A stretch of DNA of 39,111 nucleotides, taken from contig CALLZY010000191.1 of the NCBI GenBank assembly GCA_937858715.1, positions 1-39,111 on the forward strand, given 5' to 3'. Shown piece after piece: positions 8,902 to 18,000 of the stretch (positions are counted from its first letter, which is position 1; each line of letters opens with the position of its first letter). The position numbers and the translations under genes were made by a program. The notes below the pieces were generated by a model that was not told where the DNA came from, did no database searches, and saw nothing but the letters and a program-made list of their open reading frames with translations. The stretch comes from an uncultured Chitinophagaceae bacterium. Its GTDB lineage: Bacteria; Bacteroidota; Bacteroidia; Chitinophagales; Chitinophagaceae.

Positions 8902-10688
8902 GGAATTCACATTTGGCTTTGCTTTTTGTTTTGTTTACCGGCACAACTAAACTGGAGGCTCAGACAAAAACCCGCTTAAACAGAACGGTAGCTGATACAA
9001 ATGTTATATTGCCTCCGGCCTGGGCTTTTGGAATTCTTTATGGAGGTTATACAAACCAGCAGGAAACAATTGAACGAATAGAACAAATTAAAAAGCATGA
9101 TTACCCGATTGATGCTTATTGGATTGATTCGTGGTTCTGGAGTTATAACGATAAAGGAAAAGGCCCGGCGAAGTATATTGATTTTGTTGCTGATACAGTT
9201 AGTTATCCCAACAGAAAAGCAATGTGGAGTTATTTGCAGAAGAACAACATCAAAGGCGGGTTCTGGATTTGGGATTGTATTCTTGAAACGGGAAATGAAA
9301 AAGCCTTTAATGATTTTAAGTCGAAAGGTTTTTTCTCAAGTGTTTACCTCAATACCAATTCTTGGCATAACGGAAGCAGAAGCACGGCTATGTTTCAGAA
9401 TGGAAAAGAAGAAAAAGGAACACAGTGCGGAAATATAGATTTTACTAACCCCGCAGCCGTCGGTTACTTTAAGCAAAAGATGAAAGCTTTCTTTGGTGAA
9501 GGGGCCGATTTTATTAAGCTTGACCGCACCTCAAATATCAGCACCTGCAAAGCAATGTTTGAAATGAGCCAGCAGTTTGGCAAAGAAACAAAAGGCAGGG
9601 GCTTCCTGCTTTCGCACAGCTTTGATACAGAAAATGAAGAATATAAACGCTACCCGACTAAGTGGACTGATGATACAAGAAGCGACTGGACTGTCGAAAA
9701 ACCAGTAATCGGTTTTAATGATTGGGTGCCCAATGTGGCCTTCAAGGAGAATATCACCATGTTTACTAATCCTGCAAACAAAACAAGCAGCATTCCTTTT
9801 CTTACAAACGATATGGGCGGGTTTGATATGGGAAAAACGGCGATGCCTGATGAAGAACTTTTTATTCGTTGGATGCAGTTTTCCATGTTTAATTCAATTA
9901 CTGAAGTTTTTTCGCAACCAGAAAACCCAACGGCAAACCTTGCATGGAAATATTCAAAAAGGGCCGATACTCTTTTCTGGAATTATGCTCATTTACGAAT
10001 GCAGCTGTTTCCTTACATCTACAGTTATGCTTTGCGAAGCCGTATTGAAGGAAGGCACATGATTGGAAAATTTCCCGAACATAATTATCAATACAGCTTT
10101 GGAGATGAAATGTTGCTTGCTCCTGTATATGAAAAGAATGCAGATGAACAAACGGTTTTTTTGCCAGACGGCAAATGGGTGAACTACTGGACCGGAGAAA
10201 CAAAGGAGGGAAACCAGCTCATTTCAGTTGCTGCTCCTCTTGAGCAGGTTCCGCTGTTTGTTAAGGCAGGCTCTGTTATACCGATGCGTAGTTATGCCTC
10301 TGCTGTTGAGGAGGGAAACAATAGTATGCTGACACTGCATGTGTATCCCGGCGCTGACGGCTCATTTACATTATTGGAAGACGATGGGATTAGTAACGAT
10401 TACCTGAAGAATATTTATGCGTCAACAAAAATCACACAAAAAGTCAATGGTGAAAATCTTGTTATAACGATCAATCCTGTAGAAGGGTATTACAGAAAAA
10501 TAGAAAACCGGCGAGACTGGATATTGGTTATTCATACCGATAATGTGTGTCGCTCTGTTACAATTAATGGAAAGAAAAAAGATGCTGAAATTAATCAGCA
10601 CAGATCATCGATAGTAATAAAAACGGGCAGGCAGTCTATAAACAGAAAACTAGCTATTGCTGTTTCTTTTTCAGCACAGGTTAAATAG
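8898..10688 (+). CDS. Glycoside hydrolase family 31 (alpha-glucosidase/alpha-xylosidase type)
   Basis: This 596-residue exported enzyme has a signal peptide (HLALLFVLFTGTTKLEAQ) and a GH31 (beta/alpha)8 barrel. Seen landmarks are PPAWAFGILYGGY, the DAYWIDSWFW strand, GGFWIWD, the nucleophile D209 in DFIKLDRTSN, and a candidate acid/base at D258/D259 in KWTDDTRSDW. NDMGGFDMG follows downstream. The C-terminal part after about residue 430 is the usual beta-sandwich (VPLFVKAGSVIPM, then YPGADGSFTLLEDDG). GH31 enzymes remove alpha-linked glucose, xylose or similar residues with retention; which one cannot be told here. With GH16 and an esterase, a branched or acetylated glucan side chain is possible. 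The start ATG overlaps the previous stop by four bases. Confidence 0.92.
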   Translation: MRNSHLALLFVLFTGTTKLEAQTKTRLNRTVADTNVILPPAWAFGILYGGYTNQQETIERIEQIKKHDYPIDAYWIDSWFWSYNDKGKGPAKYIDFVADTVSYPNRKAMWSYLQKNNIKGGFWIWDCILETGNEKAFNDFKSKGFFSSVYLNTNSWHNGSRSTAMFQNGKEEKGTQCGNIDFTNPAAVGYFKQKMKAFFGEGADFIKLDRTSNISTCKAMFEMSQQFGKETKGRGFLLSHSFDTENEEYKRYPTKWTDDTRSDWTVEKPVIGFNDWVPNVAFKENITMFTNPANKTSSIPFLTNDMGGFDMGKTAMPDEELFIRWMQFSMFNSITEVFSQPENPTANLAWKYSKRADTLFWNYAHLRMQLFPYIYSYALRSRIEGRHMIGKFPEHNYQYSFGDEMLLAPVYEKNADEQTVFLPDGKWVNYWTGETKEGNQLISVAAPLEQVPLFVKAGSVIPMRSYASAVEEGNNSMLTLHVYPGADGSFTLLEDDGISNDYLKNIYASTKITQKVNGENLVITINPVEGYYRKIENRRDWILVIHTDNVCRSVTINGKKKDAEINQHRSSIVIKTGRQSINRKLAIAVSFSAQVK

Positions 10689-10759
10689 TGATAACTAATC
10701 TGGATGTAGAAAGTCGGGAAATTTAAAGTGCCCTCCCTCATAAGTTTCTATATTTGGGT

Positions 10760-11665
10760 ATGCCCTCTCACAGACACAATCGTTACTACTGGCTTGCTGC
10801 AGGAATTTTGTTTGCAGCACTTTGGGGATCTGCATCAACAGCTACAAAACTGGGGCTAACGGTGGCGCAACCGCTTGTAATTTCTGTTATTCGGTTTGGT
10901 ATAGCGTCTGCTATAATGTTGATTGTGTCACACTTAATTGGACGACAACGACTACCCAAGGGAAAAGAATGGAAACAAATAACGATTTACGGGTTGCTCA
11001 ATATAACCATTTACCTGGGGTGTTATGTAGTTGCCATGCAAAAAGTTACTGCCGGAATTGGCGCATTGGCCGTTGCAACAAATCCTGTGTTTATTAGTTT
11101 TTTTTCGGTTCTTTTTTTAAAAAAGAAACTTACGCCATCAATAATTTTTTCACTTCTTATTTGTTCTGCAGGTGTTGTTTGCGCTTCGTGGCCATTATTT
11201 GCCGGAGCAACCGTCACGGCTGATGGACTTTTGATATTGCTCTTCAGTATGCTCTCCTATTCGTTGGCAGCTATTTATTTTTCTTCAAAAAACTGGAACG
11301 GACTTTCTCTTTTTACAATTAACGGATGGCAAACGCTTTTGGGTGGCATGCTGCTGTTGCCAGTTACTCTTTTTTTCTATAAGTCGTCTGCTAATCATTA
11401 CGGTATAAATTTCTGGTACTCTGTAATCTGGCTTGCTGTCCCCGTTTCAATTTTTGCAGTGCAATTATGGCTTTGGCTGTTAAGGCAAAATCCCGTTAGG
11501 GCCGGGCTTTGGCTTTTTCTCTGCCCGCCATTTGGCTTTGTGCTTGCGGCCTGGATAATGAAAGATATAATCACTATTTATACCATTGTCGGGGTATTGC
11601 TTGTTAGCGGTGGCCTGTTGTTGTCAAGAATTAATTTCGGCAGAAAAGAAATGATACTTGACTAG
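10760..11665 (+). CDS. EamA/DMT-family membrane transporter (RhaT/RarD-like)
   Basis: This 301-residue integral membrane protein shows about ten hydrophobic helices in two EamA repeats. The first begins WLAAGILFAALWGSASTATK, the classic EamA helix-1 pattern, and contains GIGALAVATNPVFISFFSVL. The second covers the C-terminal half, with PVRAGLWLFLCPPFGFVLAA and a final VGVLLVSGGLLLS helix. DMT-family members export metabolites or drugs; the substrate is unknown. The ATG at 10760 is preferred to the in-frame TTG at 10754. A TAnnTTTG-like octamer (TATATTTG, 10749-10756) lies only 3 bp upstream with no clear -33 box, so I do not call it a promoter. The 71-bp gap after the GH31 gene means it may be a separate unit. 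Confidence 0.9.
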   Translation: MPSHRHNRYYWLAAGILFAALWGSASTATKLGLTVAQPLVISVIRFGIASAIMLIVSHLIGRQRLPKGKEWKQITIYGLLNITIYLGCYVVAMQKVTAGIGALAVATNPVFISFFSVLFLKKKLTPSIIFSLLICSAGVVCASWPLFAGATVTADGLLILLFSMLSYSLAAIYFSSKNWNGLSLFTINGWQTLLGGMLLLPVTLFFYKSSANHYGINFWYSVIWLAVPVSIFAVQLWLWLLRQNPVRAGLWLFLCPPFGFVLAAWIMKDIITIYTIVGVLLVSGGLLLSRINFGRKEMILD

Positions 11666-12004
11666 CCGTTGGTATTGTGCCGATAATAATAGCGGAGCAA
11701 AGGGATTATGATTCTTTGGCTGGTCTTGTTGCCAAGAGAATTTTTCGGTATTTATGAAGACAATGTCACTGTGCAATGTCAGCCTGTACAGATCCACGAT
11801 ATTGGTAGGTTTTTTTGAAATTAATGTGGAGGAAGCAAATACAGATTCGGAATAGCTGCTCTGATAATCAAGCCTGAATTTATGTCCAACTTGGCGGGCT
11901 GATAGTTAATACAGTAGTTTTGCAGTAAACATATTGAAAGGAAATAGTTACTTTCACTACTGTCCTCCCATTTTGTAACGCTAAACAACCAAAATTGCTT
12001 ATCC
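11666..12004. other. 339-bp intergenic stretch with no supported gene
   Basis: No convincing ORF is present on either strand; the short minus-strand frames here have no family signature or good starts. The only feature seen is the putative promoter at 11891-11922 for the downstream giant gene. Confidence 0.7.
11891..11922 (+). promoter_or_regulatory. Putative Bacteroidota promoter of the giant T9SS protein gene
   Basis: A TTG at 11891-11893 and a TAnnTTTG element (TAGTTTTG, 11915-11922) are separated by 21 bp, close to the Bacteroidota -33/-7 spacing. Transcription would begin near 11929, leaving a leader of about 75 nt before the ATG at 12005. Confidence 0.5.
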
Positions 12005-15000
12005 ATGCTATATTCCAAAAAGATGAGAACCGTCTGTTTTTTTCTAACTCTTGTTTTTTCCATTGCTTTTTTTCCCCTGGCTGCACAAATGCGCCAAATA
12101 CACCTGGATCAGGTAAATACCAACAATGAAATAAAAGGAATGAGTTTCTTAACTCCGGCAGAGGGGTTTGTGGCGTGTACGGAAAGTGCAGCAGATTGGG
12201 TTGGTTATACTACAGACAGCGGAAGGACTTATGTAAAAAGATACATCACCCTGAATAATGTGGACTATGGAAGCTACAGTGTAAACCTGACTTTTGGTTT
12301 TGGATTAAAAGGGGTGAAGGCGTTTAGCGCTACGAATATTATTGCTTGGGGAGATTACGGGCTGGTGCCGGCAATACTTCGTTCAACGAACGGGGGTGTT
12401 TCATACACTTTAATTTATCATTCTCAGTTCAACGCATTTCAACTTCTAACGGGTATAGAAGATGTATTGTTTCCGGAGAATGGGAATGTGGGCTATGCCA
12501 TAGATGCTGATCGTATTTTAAAAACCACAAACCAGGGAGTTAACTGGTCTGTGGTAAGAACAGATCCCGGTAGTTTTTTTGATTACCTGGAAGCGGTGGA
12601 TAATAATACAGTTTTTGCGCTAAGTACAGATTATGTTACCAATAAACTTTTGAAAACCACGGATGGTGGGGCTACCTGGCAAGCAGTTATGCTGCCTTCT
12701 GTAAACACCAGCAAAATGAGGTATGCGCATTTTCTTACTGCTAATACCGGCTGGCTGAGCATGTACGATTACGACAACAACGAATATCTTTATAAAACTA
12801 CCGATGGAGGAGTCGGTTGGGTCTTGCAAAATAACGTATTAGCCAATCCTTTTGCAGGCCATAAACTAAAATTTACTGATGTTAATACTGGATATGCCCT
12901 CTATGGCCAAAACACTGTTTACAAAACAATTGATGGAGGCAGAACCTGGGAACCTCTTTCACGGGACAATAGTTTCGCCTATCTGGGCTTTTCTCACAGC
13001 ACTTTGTATTTTTATTCACCCAGTCAGTTTTGGGCCGGCGGCTACCGGGCATTTTTAGAAATAACGAATAATAGCGGAGGAACCCCTTTACCACGGGCCT
13101 ACTTCAGGATTGATACCACAGGCTATAGTGCAACAGGAAGTGTAAGCCTTGTTAACCACTCCCGCAACACATATACCTGTAAGTGGTTTGTGAACAATGT
13201 CCAGATAAGTACCGCGTATAACACATCATATACGCATAATACTGCAAACACAGCCGATACCATAAAACTTGTGGTAAGTAATGGCATTACAACAGACACA
13301 ACGGAACAAATACAATTTTTCAATCCACCAGTAACCATTACTTCTTTTACTCCTGCGACAGCGGCTACCGGTACTACAGTAACCATTACCGGCAGTAATT
13401 TTACAGCCGCAACAGCAGTGAATTTTGGTGGTGTTGCTGCGTCGTCCTTCTCCGTAATTTCTTCTACAAGTATTTCTGCCGTAGTGGGTAATGGTGCATC
13501 GGGGCAGGTAAGGGTCTTTACACCAATTGGTCAGGGCGCCTTGCCGGGTTTTATATATATACAACCGCCAACAATAACCACATTTATTCCTGCTTCTGCC
13601 ACAGCAGGCACAGTGGTTACAATAACAGGCACCAACTTTACCGGCACTACCGCTGTTAATTTTGCCGGGGTGCCCGCTGTTTCATTTACCGTTGTTTCCT
13701 CTACCACCATTACAGCGGTGGCACCATCAGGACCATCCGGCACAATAAGTGTAACAGCCCCCGGTGGCACTGCAAACGCATCAGGGTATAGTTCGTTGCC
13801 AACCATAAACGCTTTTACTCCGCTTCAAGGTACTTATGGCACCCTTATGACTATTAACGGAACATCATTAAGCGGTGCCACCGGTGTTACTGTTGGTGGT
13901 ATTAATGTGGTTTCTTATACAGTAAACTCCGCTAATAGCATCACAGCCGTTGTGAACACAGGGGCAACGGGTGATGTAACCGTTACCAAAGCTTCCGGAA
14001 ATACTTCTCTTGGAACATTTACCTGGTATCCGCCACCTGTTATCACCTCTTTTTTGCCGGCCAGCGGGCCGGTGGGAACAATAGTTACCATCACCGGCAC
14101 AGGCTTTCACCCGGTAGCAGCAAACAATACAGTATATTTTGGTGCTGTGAAGGCAACGATAACAGGCGGAACCGCTACTTCACTAACCGTGACAGTTCCG
14201 CAAGGGGCAAGCTTTGGCCCTATTAGTATTGTAAGCAATTTATTGCTTGGTTACTCAACTTATCCTTTCCTGGTTACTTTTCCAAATGGAGGAAGTATTA
14301 CGGCATCCTCATTTGCCAATAGAACGGTTGTTTCCGCAGGCTCCAATAACGGCCCGCAAGGGGTGGCCACTGGTGATTTTGATAATGACGGAAAAACTGA
14401 TGTGGCCATTATGAAGTTTGTGGTATCTGGTTCCAACAGTGGTATTCTTGTTTACCGAAATACAAGTACGGGAACCGCAGTTACATTTGATGTACCCGTT
14501 GAACTGGTTGGTGGCTATAATTCGATTACTACCGGGGATATGGATGGGGATGGGAAGCTGGATATTGTACTTTCGGGAGGGACTTCAATCCGGTTTTTTA
14601 GAAATATCTCCGTGCCGGGAGCCGTTTCGTTTTCGCTGAACCACTCCATAACCGAAGCTAACCCCCCTTCGGCAATGTGTATTGCGGATTTTGATGGAGA
14701 CGGGAAAGCAGATTTGATGGGAAGCCGTTATTGGTCTGAAAGTGGCTCAAAGATGTACCGCAACCAGAGTGAGCCGGGTGCAGTGAAATTTGCAACGCCG
14801 GTACTGCTGAATAATACAACCGCAGAAAGAAATATACTGCCCGTTGACATGGACGGCGATAAAAAGCCAGATTTAGTAATTGGCGGGTTGGGTGTAATGA
14901 AAAACAACTGCACATTAGGGAACTTTTCATTCGCCCCGCCGGTTCCTTTTGGCACATTTACACATTCCCATATAGCTTATGGTGATATGGATGGTGACGG

Positions 15001-18000
15001 GAAAACAGATATTATTTCCGGCGACATGAACGGCTCTACGGTAGCGGTAATAAAAAATATCAGCACCACCGGTTCTTTATCATTTGCGGCACCGGTACAG
15101 TTTGTTGCTTCCAGTACCCCTTCTGGCATAGCCATAAGCGATCTGGATGGTGATGGCCGGCTGGATATAACAGCGGGTTTAATAAACTACAGTATAACCG
15201 TATTTAAAAATACTTCAACGCCGGGCAATATTTCCTTTGCCCCCCAACAACAATATAATGCAGGCAGTTATGGAGGCGAAAACATGGTGGCTGCCGGCGA
15301 CTTAAACAGTGACGGCAAGGCTGATGTTATTGTAACCTCGGAGTTATTACGAAGTTTTTCAGTACATATTAACGATGTAAAACCTGAGCCTTTTATTCAA
15401 GCCTTTTCCCCCACATCTGGAGTCTCAGGAACAACAGTAACGATAACAGGTACAAATTTCACCGGTACTAGCGCCGTAAGTTTTGGCGGCGTACCAGCCA
15501 GTTCTTTTGTGGTTAACTCACCCGGCACCATTACTGCCGTAGTTGGCACAGGGGCTTCCGGAGGTGTATCTGTAACGAATACAGCAGGTACCGGCACACT
15601 AAGTGGCTTTGTTTTCGGTGCGGTGCCTGTTATTACTGCCATCTCACCGCTAAGCGGCGCAGTGGGCAGTACAGTTACCATTACCGGCAATAGTTTTAAT
15701 GTTATACCAGACAATAACATCGTTTACTTTGGAGGAGTAAAAGCATTAATAACCGGTGCTACCGCCACCTCACTTACAGCTAAGGTTCCCTTCGGTTCTA
15801 TGTACGAACCCGTTTCGGTAACCGTTGCAAATCGTACTGCTTATTCAAAAGAGGCGTTTACTACTACGTTTTCTACCGGTTCGCCGGTAATTAACGAAAA
15901 CTCTTTTGCGCAACGGATGGATATTACGGGCATTGGCGGCGGTGGTTGTATTGCGGATATTGATACAGACGGGAAACCAGATATTATAGCGGCAAACAGC
16001 AGCACCACATTTGTGGTGGCCAGAAACACAAGCATTACAGCCAACTTGTCGTTTGCAACACCAGTGAGTTTTACAACAGCGACCAGCCCCGGAAGAATGA
16101 CAACAGGGGATTTGGATGGAGATGGCCGGCTTGATGTTGCCATTATTTGTGGCTCATCAACGCTTTCTGTACTTAGAAATACCTCTGTTTCCGGAAATAT
16201 ATCCTTTGCCTTAAAAACAGATTATCCAACCGGGGTAACTACAGCAAACCCTTCAGGTGTGGTAATAAGTGATATAGATAAGGACGGAAAACCGGATATT
16301 GTTGTTTCAAACTATTCGTTGCGAACACTTACTGTTTTTAAAAATACTACCAGCGGAACCACACTTAGTTTTGCAGCCGGAATTGATTATATATTAGATG
16401 GTCTGGCAAACAGTGTACTTCTCTGGGATATGGATGCTGACAATCTTCCCGATTTACTGGGTTCCTCCGTGGGGCCAGAAGAGGTATCGGTTTTTCGTAA
16501 TACATCTCTTACGGGAACCATATCCTTTGCTTCAAAAATTGATTTTGGCACAGGACAATGGCCTTCAGCACTTTCGGCAGGGGATATAGACGGTGACGGG
16601 AAGCCGGATATCACAGTAGCTAATACAAACGGGGGTGGCGTATCTCTTGTACGCAATATCAGCACCACCGGTAATATTGCATTTGCCCCCAAAGTAGATA
16701 TGCCAACCGGCGGCCAGGTACAAAATGCGGCTATGAACGACCTGGATGGTGATGGAAAGGTTGATATCTATACCAGCAACCTTTCTTCCGGCACCATTTC
16801 TGTTTTGAAAAATAACAGTAGTTCTGGAGCATTTTCTATAGCATCCCGAGTGGATTATTCTACCGCCAATTATCCCGGAAGGTTAGCATCTGCCGATATG
16901 GACGGTGATGGCAGGGCAGAAATCGTTGTTTTTGGAAATAATATCAATATTTTCCGAAATCAGATTGGTGGTGCAGGCCCGGTAATCACTTCTTTCTCGC
17001 CTGCCAGCACTGTTATGTCTGGTACCGTTGTTCTTACCGGAACCGGATTCACGGGCACCACAACAGTAACTTTTGGAGGGGTGCCGGCCAGTTCATTTAC
17101 TGTTAACTCAAATTCTTCCATCAGCGCTGTTGTTAGCAGCGGCGCTTCAGGCCACATTGCAATTAATGGTCCTGCAGGCATGGCCAGCCTCAACGGGTTT
17201 ATATTTGGTGCTGTCCCGGTTATAAGCCAGGTTGTTCCTTCTGCCGCAGGCCCCGGTGCTACGGTACAGATTAGCGGAGGTAATTTTACAGGCATAACTG
17301 CGATAAATTTTGGTGGCGTGCCAGTCAGCTCATTTACTGTTAATTCAAATTCTTCCATTACTGCCGTTATTGGTTCTGGCGCAAATGGCTCAATAAGCGT
17401 AACCAACTCTGCTGGTACTGGTACTTATTCTGCTTTTACTTTTCTTGCTCCGCCAGGTATTACTTCATTTACTCCAACATCAGGTGGTGGTGGCAGCACT
17501 ATCACCATTACTGGTACCAACTTAATAGGAACGACAGGAGTAACATTTGGGGGAGTGGCTGCACAAACCTTCACTGTTGTTTCAGCATCTACCATTACAG
17601 CCGTTGTACAATCGGGAAGTGCAGGAACAGTATCAGTTGTTACACCTGCTGGTGTGGCAAATGCACCCGGGTTCACCTTTCTTGCTTCGCCTAACCCTCA
17701 GTCTTTTTATCCCACCAGTGCTGTTACGGGAAGTACAGTATTTATTACCGGTACCAACCTTGGGGGTGTTACGGCTGTTTCGTTTGGAGGAACACCGGCG
17801 CAGTCCTTCACCATTACTTCACCCTCAACGATTACAGCGGTTGTAGGCGGAGGTGCATCCGGGTCTGTTACAGTATCAAATGGTATTGGTTCACCAGTAA
17901 GTATTTCCGGGTTTACTTACCTTGGCGCTACCTCTGCTCCATATATTACAGGATTTAGTCCTGCCATCGCCGCCAATGGAACAGCGGTCACCATTACAGG

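Noticed and set aside
10749-10756. TATATTTG as promoter of the EamA transporter
   Set aside because: It is only 3 bp before the ATG, so transcription would start inside the gene, and there is no -33 box.
11821-12086. Two leftward ORFs of 80 and 68 residues upstream of the giant gene
   Set aside because: No domain, no good start context, and they overlap the promoter and signal-peptide region of the giant gene.
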